NCBI GenBank assembly: GCA_008000375.1 | Contig: SMOI01000038.1 | Span: forward strand, 24,371 to 88,370 | Length of the DNA: 64,000 bases | Direction of reading: 5' to 3' | Source of the DNA: Poteriospumella lacustris | Taxonomy: Eukaryota; Sar; Chrysophyceae; Chromulinales; Dinobryaceae | Shown: positions 1 through 8,727 of the stretch, piece after piece | Position numbering within the stretch: position 1 is the first letter of the stretch | How the letters are laid out: each line of letters opens with the position of its first letter | Program-made: the position numbers and the translations under genes | Notes under the pieces: generated by a model | What the model saw: the letters and a program-made list of their open reading frames with translations, nothing else | Told to the model about the DNA's origin: nothing | The model's database searches: none

Positions 1-1125
1 CCGCTGGTGACCATTGAATCGTACCCGTAGCCACGTTGTACTCGCCAATGACCGTAGAGACGACCTCGTAATTGGTCGACAATCGAATTTCCGCTTGAAA
101 TAGCTTCGGTGCGGACGTGGTGGCTAGAGCCGTTGCCGTTTTATCGAGATCCGTGTCCAACGCCGTGGTCGCCGTCGCACCACCATTCATTGGCATCGAC
201 GCGGTCAATAATCGCTGTGCCATCAGTGTCAGGGACAGTTCACCCAAGGCCATATGAACCGTATACGATGTTGTTGGAGGATCGGTGATTAAAATCTTCT
301 CCGAAGGGCGAAGCAAATCGGGGTTGATGGGTAAGTCCAGCAACGCATGGTGAATAGAAGTGTCCAACGAAAGAACCTTTCGCCAAAACGTTTGCACCTC
401 TGTCTGAAGCTCGTTGGCAACGTTATCTGCGGTGGAAAACTTAAAGCCAACACAAACCCATCCCAGGACAGATTCAGTGTGGAAGAAACTACCGGGGGAA
501 TACAACGGGAGACAACACAGATACGACCGGTCTGTGCAGGTCAAAATTGAAGGTAAATCGATGGAGGCCATGGCGATGAACTTCTTTGGTCCATTTCCTT
601 TATATCGTCCATCTTGCTGATACAATGACACTTTGACATACGAAGCTTTACGCTGTAGAAACAATTAATTGATCAATCTTGAGAACATAAACACTTCCCC
701 AGTCAGTCAAACATGCTTCATACCTGTTGAGGAGACCATGTCAGCGGATACGACGAATTCATACCCCATTCTAAGACAGATTCCACTTCCGACGAATGAG
801 ACAGCATGGAAAGAGTTGACGGGGTGGATGCTGCATGAAAGGACTCGGGAAATGCGTCGAGTTCCAGCGTGATGTTGTCCGAAGGAGATGTCAACGCCAT
901 CGAATCGTTTTTGGCCTTCAGAAACCCTTCAAACCGACAATAGAGTACACCTTTTACATGCTCTATCTTCGCCGGAATCAAATCGGTCGCTGGAGCTTTG
1001 AAGTTCGCCTCAGATTGCAATCGGGGCGTACTGCCCGGAATGGGACTGAGCTTTTTCGCAGAGTTCGCCGAGGTAAACTTTCGACTAGACTTTCTTGAAT
1101 CCATTTTTGCAATAATATGACGCAA
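1..1125 (-). CDS. C2-like domain protein, 3' part cut by window edge
   Basis: Two exons read on the minus strand: 1125-724 and 652 to beyond base 1, joined over a 71-nt intron with GT at 723-722 and AG at 654-653; the frame is open to the window edge (351 residues visible). The start at 1125 is the first ATG; a second in-frame ATG at 1104 is equally possible. The N-terminus is Ser/Lys-rich. A stretch over about residues 55-200 alternates hydrophobic strands with motifs such as VLYCRFEGF, YVKVSLYQQDG and KKFIAMASIDLPSIL, which looks like an N-terminal C2-type beta sandwich as seen in membrane- or scaffold-associated proteins. No catalytic motif is visible. The C2 call is inference from pattern only; the family is not recognised. 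It is divergent from the next gene, with 517 bp between starts. Confidence 0.55.
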
Positions 1126-1642
1126 GGATCAAGAAACTGAGCTCCTTTGGAGGCTGATTATCGCGATGTGGGAAGTTCTGATACGCGAAGTGAGAGTATT
1201 GATGCCTGCAGTTTTCAATATAAATGACTGAATGAACGTTGCTGCTCTCACAATATACACAGATAAAAAAGACAGCGCTTATTTACTTAGCAAAATGCAC
1301 AAATCCGCACGAAACGAAAACCTTTCGTTTCTGCATTGTAATCATCGATCGCTTGCTCTTCTTTATATTCCAAGTTCCATTTCATTTCATTTCAACGGTC
1401 CAACGAAGAAGAAGCGTGGAGCGGTGACAAATGTGAAACGGCGACTACATGACGGGACCTTGATTCCGCAAATAAAAATGTGCGGATCTGGGATCGCTTG
1501 GTTCGCTTCTTGGACGAAGACAAATCTTCTTATTTATGTCCTTCCGGTATCTATCGCTATCATACCTGGTATCGTCACATTTGCAATCCAAAGCAGCATC
1601 AAGTATACGGTGGATACTTCCTTGAGGAAGGAAGCGTAGCAA
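1126..1642. other. Intergenic, divergent promoter region
   Basis: Lies between two divergent starts. Reading frames of up to 135 codons cross it on the plus strand (1232-1639), but they have ordinary AT-rich flank composition, no recognisable domain, and end just before the ATG at 1643. I see no RNA gene or repeat. Confidence 0.5.
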
Positions 1643-2173
1643 ATGGCAGGATCATTGAAAAAGCAAGGTGACGCTGCTCCTCTCCACCGAACCTTATCAG
1701 GGAAGTTTTTGGAGCACATCAAAAGCCTTTCCGAAAATGAACATCAAGTTGGACCCTGTCATAAATCGAACGTGTATGAAGACTCGTGGAAGCTTTTTTA
1801 CACGTCTCTGCTGTTCATGGTACCGGCAATCATGGCATTTTTCTTCAACTTGTTGTTTCTGTCCGGAACCTCGTTTACTGTTTCAGTGGTAGCAATGAAT
1901 TATTGGAGAAATGCCAAATTTGGATGGCGACGCTGGATTGATATGACGGTTGCAAAAGCCGCGTTCCTTATTTATTTGTATCATGCGGTCATGCACGCCC
2001 GATCATTAATGTTTGGCGTCATCACTGCGATCATTACCTCAACCATGTACTACTTGTACACGAATGTTTCGGTTCTCATATCGAAGCAGTCGAAAGAATG
2101 GGTCACATACCATGCCGCTTTCCATGGCATGGTTATCTTGGCCCAGGTTCTTGTTATTCTAGAAATGGCCTGA
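1643..2173 (+). CDS. Predicted four-helix membrane protein
   Basis: A single exon of 176 codons. Residues 1-48 are polar and probably cytosolic. Four hydrophobic segments follow at about 52-82, 99-117, 122-146 and 153-175, with short polar connections (a YWRNAKFGWRRW basic loop between the first and second). Histidines sit within or beside helices 2 and 4 (YLYHAVMHA, YHAAFHG). No signal peptide is evident beyond the first helix. The family is not recognised; a transporter-like or ER-resident role cannot be told apart. The ATG at 1643 is preceded by caa and is the first start that keeps the hydrophobic core intact. The 3' flank turns T-rich immediately after the stop, as for other genes here. 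Confidence 0.65.
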   Translation: MAGSLKKQGDAAPLHRTLSGKFLEHIKSLSENEHQVGPCHKSNVYEDSWKLFYTSLLFMVPAIMAFFFNLLFLSGTSFTVSVVAMNYWRNAKFGWRRWIDMTVAKAAFLIYLYHAVMHARSLMFGVITAIITSTMYYLYTNVSVLISKQSKEWVTYHAAFHGMVILAQVLVILEMA

Positions 2174-2639
2174 GGACCGTGTGGCCGTCCCACCCCGATC
2201 AGTATCACACTTTCTGTGTCGCGTAGTTAGCTGTCGTGCCTTTTTTTCAATCAAAGAAATTCGTCGTTTGCTTCACTCTTCTCGACGTGAGCTTCTGACA
2301 TTTTGCTTTTCTTGTGCATTCTTTTCTTTGCTCTATCATTTGTTATTTTGTTTTTTATGGTTTCGTTTCGCTTGGCCCCCAAGTTTATTTATTCGGTCTG
2401 CCAAACCGATTTCAATGTGGCCCAAGCGCTTTGATTGAACAACAACATAAATGTATCATAGAGCGACAATGACCTTCAGCGCGTACACAACTGATTCGTG
2501 ATGTAATTACCTACAGTCGTTGTTTCGTTTGTGTATTCCGCTGTCCAACTAAAAATTAACGAACTTCACAACCGAGCTACAGAAAAGAGTGGGTAGCTTT
2601 TTCCATCAAGCCGTAGAGGTCATTTTGTTTTCTCGAAGC
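2174..2639. other. Convergent 3' flank, T-rich then mixed
   Basis: Between the convergent ends of the membrane-protein gene and the DnaJ gene. The first 200 bp are strongly T/C-rich on the plus strand, matching the pyrimidine-rich 3' flanks elsewhere in the window. The reading frame at 2181-2438 is a by-product of this composition (Phe/Ser/Leu/Cys only). Confidence 0.5.
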
Positions 2640-4751
2640 TCAATCTAAATCGGAAGAGTCTTGAGCGGTGGCCACAGGAGCAGACGGAGGAGCAGACGAC
2701 GCAGCAGGAGCCGACGACACAGCAGGAGCGAACGGGGTGGCTGTCGTTTGCTGATTTTCGGTGGCTTTGGCGGCTTCTTCCGCAGACTCAGCTGCACCAT
2801 GTTGTTGCCGCTTCAGTTTCTCTTTCAAATCATTCAATCCACTTTCTGCCGATCCACCTCTGGCGATGAAGTACTCTCCCAACAATTTCAACGCTTGGCA
2901 ACGTTGCAACAACACTTCTTCTGAGCACTGCCCGCGATCTCTGGTCACTTTTCGACAGACGTTGGCGATCGTTGACGAAATATCCATCTCGGTCATGGTC
3001 CAAATGACAGCGAACATATGATTGCTCAATTTTTCAACCTACGCATCAACAACAACACCATGGGGTCCATTATAATGGCACTCGACAGTCAGACAAACAA
3101 AACTATCACCGAAGCGTTACCTTAGCCTTCATTTGAGCCTCCTCCTCTGGAGACAATTCCAATTTTCCGAGCGATTCATCTTCGTCTCCATTTTTCGCTG
3201 TTCCGCCTTGTTGCCCTTCACTCGTTGGCTTCGATTCAGAAGCGTTGTTGTTGGTGGCACCACCTTCCGAAGCAGGAGCGGGGTTATTGGTCGCAGCTGC
3301 CGACAGGCGGCGTGCAGCTGCGCCTTTCTGAATCTTTTGCATTTGATTCGCAGTCAAAGCGGCACGAATAGATTCATTGGCAAGACTAAGTCCAGTCGAA
3401 AATGCGCGCGAAGTCTGCAACAGAGATACGGAAACGCCGTGCATGGTGCTCAACTCCGACACGGCATGTTCATGGTACGCACGGCCGATCGTGGCCACTA
3501 AAGTCGATCCAAACGGAGAGGACGACAATTCATCCAATTCTTCCTTGAAAGATTCATGGAACGCCTCTTCATTGCCCTTCAAATCAACAAATCGCTGAAG
3601 CTTTTCACGCAAATTAACGGCGCAAACAACTTCGCGTTTCTTCTGACGGAAGCTTTCCAATTTGCTGTTGGCTGCGCTGCTAGCATCCACCAACGATTTC
3701 ACTTGCGAAGTCACCTTCAGCTCTCCAATAAGCGGGATAAACTTCTCTGAGCCAAAAATCATCGCATACAACGTGGAGGAATCCATCTTTGGAGCATCTT
3801 CAACTCCGTCTTTTCCACCTCGGTCGTAGTTGGCACGCAGTGTTTCATCGGAAAGAACCTGATACGCGTGGCCAATTTTCTGGAACTTGCTGTGGGCTTC
3901 AGGATCATCAGCGTTTCGATCAGGGTGATTCTGTCTGGCTTTGAGATAGTAAGCCTTTTTGATTTCAGCGGCAGTTGCATCAGGGGAAACGCCAAGGATA
4001 TCATAGAACTCCGTATCAGACACCTTCTTCGTTGGCTTCGTCAGCTTATCGTCGGTTGCAGAAGAACCGTCTTTAAGCGCTGCATTTGAAAGATTCAGCG
4101 ATTGCAAAAAATCTTCCTCAGAAACGTTTCCGACTTCATCGAATTCCTTTTGCAAATCGTAGATGTACCACACTCTCTTTTCCTGGTCCCATTCTTGACC
4201 TTGGCTTGACGCGTGCACACTGGTCGGAGTATTGACGAGGCCTCTGGTGATTTGATACGCTCCTGTTATCGCACCAGCAGCGGCCATAGACACGCCACCA
4301 ATTACGCCGACACCTAAACCGTATCCGAATCCTTTGGCAGCACCCCAGGATCCCTCCGTCGCCGCTCCATCCATAGCAGCTTTGATGGGTGCCTATGAAC
4401 GACAGGATTAAATTGCTACATCAATAGGAAATGTACAAATATCTACTTACTGCGACCATCAATGCAGCTCCACCAAGTGTTCCTAGTGTGGTGAAACAAT
4501 AAGCGATGAGAATGGCATCATGTCGAGAAAGAGCGACTCATTATACCTTTCAGAACATTGCTCAAACCGTTTCCGAGGCCATCACAGATATTCTTGGGCT
4601 TTGTAGTGTTAAAAAGGGATGGCATATCGCCAAGAGATGCATCATCTTGGCCTTTCTTCACTTCGGGAGCAGGACCATCAGTGGTGGGCATCGCTCCAGT
4701 CTCTTCATCAGTTCTGGGAACCGGGATCGAGCTGTCCTTTGGAGCATCCAT
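2640..4751 (-). CDS. DnaJ/Hsp40 co-chaperone with DnaJ-X domain
   Basis: Four exons: 4751-4547, 4482-4451 (32 nt), 4392-3121 and 3038-2640. Introns of 64, 58 and 82 nt have GT-AG ends and preserve the frame, giving 635 residues. After an acidic/Pro N-terminus comes a Gly/Ala-rich amphipathic stretch (about 60-130). The J domain lies near 207-270, starting EFYDILGVSPDA, with HPD at 235-237 and YDRGG at its end. It is followed by MIFGSEKFIPLIGEL, the hallmark of the DnaJ-X domain. The tail is Ala/Ser/Gln-rich. Family knowledge: J domains stimulate Hsp70 ATPase; X-domain members are type III co-chaperones, often membrane- or trafficking-linked. The specific client is unknown. The ATG at 4751 starts the only frame that joins in phase with exon 2. 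Confidence 0.88.
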
Positions 4752-5178
4752 ATCAAAAGAAAAGAATCAACGAGATCGAAAATCAGGCTCAGTGGATACT
4801 TCTTTTGTGGTAGACTTCGTATGGTGTCTTCTTCGTCGCTTCTTCTTCTATTTCGGTTCTCGTCTTTTCTTTTGAGATGGCATCGAACCTTTTGATTGAT
4901 GGAGGCGCACTTTTCTGTACGATGTCACCGCCATAAATTAAAGTTAATAGCGCTTAACTATGTACAAGACGTTTCATTTTGTCATCTGGATCCTTTTCAG
5001 CTGTGCGCTTCTGTGCAACAAATCAAGCGAAATAGAAAAAGGCAAGTATGAATCTGAGAACAAACAATATAATAAGGCCACATCGAGACATTAAGGAAGA
5101 TAACTCCGATCTTTGCTGAGCCCAGAGGAATTGTGGAAAATATAGTGCGGTGATCCTTTTCTTTTTGTTTCAGTTGGA
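4752..5178. other. Divergent promoter / 5' flank
   Basis: Between the divergent DnaJ and MYB starts. A pyrimidine tract ending in gtttcag at 5167-5173 lies 5 bp before the MYB ATG and looks like a 3' splice site, so the MYB transcript may carry an intron in its 5' UTR. Nothing else is recognisable. Confidence 0.4.
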
Positions 5179-6330
5179 ATGCAAATGTATCAAGACGGGG
5201 TGATTTCGCGGCGACTGCCATTTGAACAATCAAGTGAATTTATTGATGATGAATTGCCTCTTCCATCGTTTCAAGACGTGTTCGGATTTTCGGTCCCTCC
5301 TCCCATGATAAATAAAGCTCAGAAGCGACGATTCAGTGGATCTGAAGGCATGGACCCCAGAGCTCTTGCGAAGCGGCTAAAACTGGATGATTTCGAGAAA
5401 GGCAGTAAACACGATTCTGGGTACTGTATTTCGCTATATTTATCAATTATTGTCATTCTGAATAGTATGATGACAATTTTTAGGCGGTGGACATCGGAAG
5501 AACATCGACTGTTCTTGGAAGGCGTCATGCTGTACGGCAAAGACTGGAAGAAAATGCAACCTTTGATCAAGACACGAAGTCTTGTCCAAATCCGAACTCA
5601 CGCGCAGAAAGTGTTCAAGAAAATTGGACTTAAGAGGTTCGAAGATAGCTATGATGAAAAACCTGTCCGTTTACCACCTTCGAGCACTGAAACCGCTGCA
5701 TCCGTTGGAAACACTAACCAAAGCAGTGACACGGCCCTTCCTGGAGAAGCAAAGACAGAAAATGATGAATCCGATGAAAAAGCCAATGACAATAGTGTCA
5801 ACGTTTCTTCAACCGCGGAAGACAGAAACGCAACGACCAGCAATCCTCAACGAAGTTCGTCTGTTAGTGCTTCCAACGATTTCCGTGGCTATGACATGGA
5901 AGTTACAGACGAAGAGTTCAATCTTGTTGTACAGCACCTCAAAAACCTCGGCGAAATCCGTGGTGATGACTTCAGTGACGAAGGCGAAGAAGGGTCGATC
6001 AATGATCATGGGCGAACCAATGCAAAGAAGCAACGTGCAGTTGCAACCGCTGCCTCGAGTTCAGGTCGAAATCAAGGACCTGATCAGGCGGAGTCTTCCA
6101 ACACGCCAGCGCATGCAAGCAGTTCCTCCAATTCTTTTGAGTCTTCTGATGTTGATTCTCGACCGAATCCTCGAGAAGAAGACACGACCGATAAAACTCG
6201 AAGTACCGGTAATCCGCCGTTCATCCAAGACGACGACGCTCAAAGTCAACATCTGCTGCAAACATTACGTCAATATCTGATGCCTGACAGTGAAAACAAC
6301 GATGGGTTCTCGGCAACCGAATTCTTTTGA
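5179..6330 (+). CDS. Single-repeat MYB transcription factor, SHAQKYF type
   Basis: The frame is open throughout, but a 63-nt GT-AG intron (5421-5483) is very likely: removing it joins HDSG to RWTSEEHRLF and gives 362 residues. The MYB repeat begins RWTSEEHRLFLEGVMLYG, keeps a central W (KDWKKM), and ends with TRSLVQIRTHAQKVFKKI, a variant of the SHAQKYF signature (THAQKVF). In place of the third tryptophan the family uses this Ala/His-rich helix to bind GATA-like DNA motifs. The rest is Ser/Asp/Glu-rich and disordered, with an acidic patch (DFSDEGEEG) typical of activation or interaction regions. Such proteins are nuclear regulators in plants, oomycetes and amoebae. If unspliced, the product gains 21 mostly hydrophobic residues just before the DNA-binding domain. 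Confidence 0.85.
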   Translation: MQMYQDGVISRRLPFEQSSEFIDDELPLPSFQDVFGFSVPPPMINKAQKRRFSGSEGMDPRALAKRLKLDDFEKGSKHDSGYCISLYLSIIVILNSMMTIFRRWTSEEHRLFLEGVMLYGKDWKKMQPLIKTRSLVQIRTHAQKVFKKIGLKRFEDSYDEKPVRLPPSSTETAASVGNTNQSSDTALPGEAKTENDESDEKANDNSVNVSSTAEDRNATTSNPQRSSSVSASNDFRGYDMEVTDEEFNLVVQHLKNLGEIRGDDFSDEGEEGSINDHGRTNAKKQRAVATAASSSGRNQGPDQAESSNTPAHASSSSNSFESSDVDSRPNPREEDTTDKTRSTGNPPFIQDDDAQSQHLLQTLRQYLMPDSENNDGFSATEFF

Positions 6331-6793
6331 CCTGCGCTGCAAAGATAGCCACTTGAATCATCGAGTTCCCTCCGTTCCGTTCCTGTCGCAGCAGCAAATG
6401 TAAATATGTAAATATTCTTTTTCTGAGAGATCAATTAAGTGTTTGCGTGCTTTTCTCTGGAAAGTTCTTTCTCTATGTTGATTTTCCCAGCTATGATACT
6501 GCTACATCATCTTGCCCAGCTTGCATAAAAAGAAAGGGTTTTTGTGGGCTAAAGACTACCCTCGACGAGCGTTTCGTTTCGTGTTTTTGGAGACGTCGAA
6601 GCGAAGGAGAAAACCCCAAGCCAGCAAGATGTTCATGAATTGACATTACGGTTATTCCGTTGTTCCTTGTCGCGCACCGGACGAACGGTTATTATACGTG
6701 ACAGACAGCAATCCATTTGGTGTTTTTTGGCGAAAGGTTTTTAAACTGCTTAAGTGCTTCTTTCTCTTTCGTCAAATGCCCTGAACAATTACA
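6331..6793. other. Intergenic between two same-strand genes
   Basis: Contains the 3' flank of the MYB gene and the upstream region of the next gene. A short T-rich run occurs at 6415-6500. No gene, repeat or RNA structure is recognised. Confidence 0.45.
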
Positions 6794-7723
6794 ATGTCCG
6801 AAGCTACGAAACAAAGGGCTACGGCTGCGTCAAAATCTACGACAGTATCTCTACCGAAGGTTGCTGCGAAGCAAACTGCAGTAAAACCTCAAGCAAGTGG
6901 AGATTCTACAAGAAAGGCAACAACGAAACAACAAACAAAACTACCGTCGATATCCGGTAAACCTCCCGCGGCCGCCAACGACGTCGTTCCGAAGGAGCCC
7001 GCGGCATCAACTCAAGTTGAAACAACTTCACCCACAGACATAATCGAGAACACTACTACGGCACCTGTGGGTGCTCCCGTGGTGAATGACGCCCCAGCCA
7101 ATGGCACGGATCCAATCCGCGCGGATCCGATGCCGATTGATGCTGGCGCCGCTGCAACGAAAGATTCCAGCGACAAACAAGAGGGCGTCTCTACAGTCGA
7201 ACCGGTAGTTACTCCTGAGGTCGAAGTGGTGAATCCAGTCAAACGCGACGGAGAAGTGAAGCTCATCTACGAGCAGTACAGCGAGATGTTCCCTATCGTC
7301 AATGGCAGCACAACTCAAGAAAATGTCGATGAGGTTTACTGCCTCTCGTTCGTAATGCCAAACTGCCTGGTCCATCTATCTATCCATGATCCTGCAACTA
7401 AAAGGCGGTTGGAAATCGAAGAGAAGTTTGAGGAACTGTTTCTACCTGAAATTCCACGAGGCACTTATCAGAACCTCGTCGCTGATCAGACGTACTATGT
7501 CTATGTGGAACAAGAGTCAGCTCAGCTCGAAAGAGACCAAGCCATGACGCGTTTACGCCTACAAAACGACCCAACTGCTCTTGCGGCCTTGAAGAAAGAC
7601 GATGGTCGAGTTCTCGAGTCCTGCTCGTGCATCTACGGAAACCCCTGTGTCGATGAGTATGGCTGTCGAGATTGGGCGAATCGATTTGCAATTGCCACCA
7701 AAAATGGATGGAAAGGATTTTAA
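6794..7723 (+). CDS. Unrecognised protein with disordered N-terminus and Cys-rich C-terminal motif
   Basis: A single exon of 309 residues. Residues 1-150 are Thr/Ala/Pro/Lys-rich low complexity, probably disordered. From about 150 the composition becomes that of a folded domain (KLIYEQYSEMFPIV, CLSFVMPNCLVHLSIHD). The C-terminus carries a compact cysteine motif, SCSCIYGNPCVDEYGCRDW, followed by NRFAIATKNGWKGF to the end. The spacing C-x-C-x5-C-x5-C could bind a metal, but I do not recognise the family. The start follows an AT-rich leader; it is the first ATG in frame. The sharp end at a conserved-looking C-terminus suggests a real gene and not chance. Confidence 0.7.
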   Translation: MSEATKQRATAASKSTTVSLPKVAAKQTAVKPQASGDSTRKATTKQQTKLPSISGKPPAAANDVVPKEPAASTQVETTSPTDIIENTTTAPVGAPVVNDAPANGTDPIRADPMPIDAGAAATKDSSDKQEGVSTVEPVVTPEVEVVNPVKRDGEVKLIYEQYSEMFPIVNGSTTQENVDEVYCLSFVMPNCLVHLSIHDPATKRRLEIEEKFEELFLPEIPRGTYQNLVADQTYYVYVEQESAQLERDQAMTRLRLQNDPTALAALKKDDGRVLESCSCIYGNPCVDEYGCRDWANRFAIATKNGWKGF

Positions 7724-7963
7724 TTTATGACACCAAGTTATGACAGCTCTGCAGTCCTTGTTTCTCGTAGACGGTGAGGGTTAGAGCTGGTAGAGCTGGC
7801 AACGCTCAATCGCTGACATCGACATGATGGCGGCTTCAGTATGTATGCGTATCAGGCGAAGCGCGTCACATATGCAGTAAAATGTAGTGCTGGCTGATCC
7901 GTGTCGTAATCGTTGCAAATGTAAACGGTAGAAGTCGGCAGCAGGCGGCCTTACTCAGAACTA

Positions 7964-8054
<91 letters not shown>

Positions 8055-8259
8055 TACGCTGCTGCTGCTGCGTCGATCGAGCTTCGCGTTCTTCGACCTT
8101 GTCAGACCGTGACTATTAGATTATATGTATCCTCCTCATCTATTTCATATTCTTGAGTAGGAACGAAGACTATATCGCTGTATTGGAACAGGGAAAACAA
8201 GTCTCGGGACGAAATAACTTTTGCTTGAGTGTGTATATGCAAGAAAATTTGAAGCAACC
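7724..8259. other. Intergenic, holds the (TCG)30 microsatellite
   Basis: Between two same-strand genes. Apart from the trinucleotide tract at 7964-8053 and a few following CTG units, it shows no coding or RNA feature. Confidence 0.5.
7964..8053. repeat. Perfect (TCG)n microsatellite, 30 units
   Basis: Ninety bases of uninterrupted TCG, followed after tta by four CTG-like units. It lies about 200 bp upstream of the ATG of the acidic protein gene, so it is in its promoter or 5' UTR and not in a coding frame. Confidence 0.97.
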
Positions 8260-8727
8260 ATGTCCGACGATGAAGAAGACGTAGACGAGGAAGAAGAAGA
8301 GGAAGAAGACGAAGACGAAGACGAGGAAGAAGACGAGGAAGACGAAGAGGAGGAGGAAGAAGGACTCAGTCCTGAGCAGAAATCTGCGGCCGTTCAGGAG
8401 GACGTCGACATCTTACACGATATTTTCAAATACATCGATCAAACAACGCTGCGGATATCCGATCGACTCAAGATTGAATCAGAAATGGATCATATGGAGT
8501 CCAAGCGGCAAAGGGAAATGCAGGTCTTAGGAGGTGCGCCTCGACGTGCTGGTCCTCCTGATTCTGGTGGTCCCGCTGTGTCGTGGGACCAGTACGAGAG
8601 TCTCAATGACGCGGAACGAGCTACTTTGCTGGAACGCGCTTTGACGGCGCTTGCGACCGACGATGGATACCAAGGCAATACTCATCAAGGCGGTGGAAAG
8701 CCTCCATATTACTCATACAACCGTTAA
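8260..8727 (+). CDS. Small protein with long acidic N-terminal run, family unknown
   Basis: A single exon of 155 residues from the ATG at 8260 (accATGTCC). Residues 2-42 are almost entirely Glu and Asp. About 45-92 form a likely helical segment (EDVDILHDIFKYIDQTTLRI, then SDRLKIESEMDHMESKRQRE) with heptad-like hydrophobic spacing, suggesting a coiled coil. The rest holds a Gly/Pro/Ala linker, a second helix around DAERATLLERALTAL, and a Gly/Tyr-rich tail. Acidic runs of this sort are common in nuclear, histone- or RNA-binding proteins, but no known family is recognised. A frame extends upstream to 8221 without an ATG, so I chose 8260. Confidence 0.7.
   Translation: MSDDEEDVDEEEEEEEDEDEDEEEDEEDEEEEEEGLSPEQKSAAVQEDVDILHDIFKYIDQTTLRISDRLKIESEMDHMESKRQREMQVLGGAPRRAGPPDSGGPAVSWDQYESLNDAERATLLERALTALATDDGYQGNTHQGGGKPPYYSYNR

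Noticed and set aside
1232-1639. 135-codon plus-strand frame before the four-helix gene
   Set aside because: Ends just before the well-supported ATG at 1643, no domain and no good splice join to it; treated as 5' flank.
5421-5483. Treating the MYB frame as a single uninterrupted 383-codon gene
   Set aside because: Clear GT and AG signals and the abrupt hydrophobic insert before an otherwise canonical repeat favour an intron; retention is kept only as a finding.
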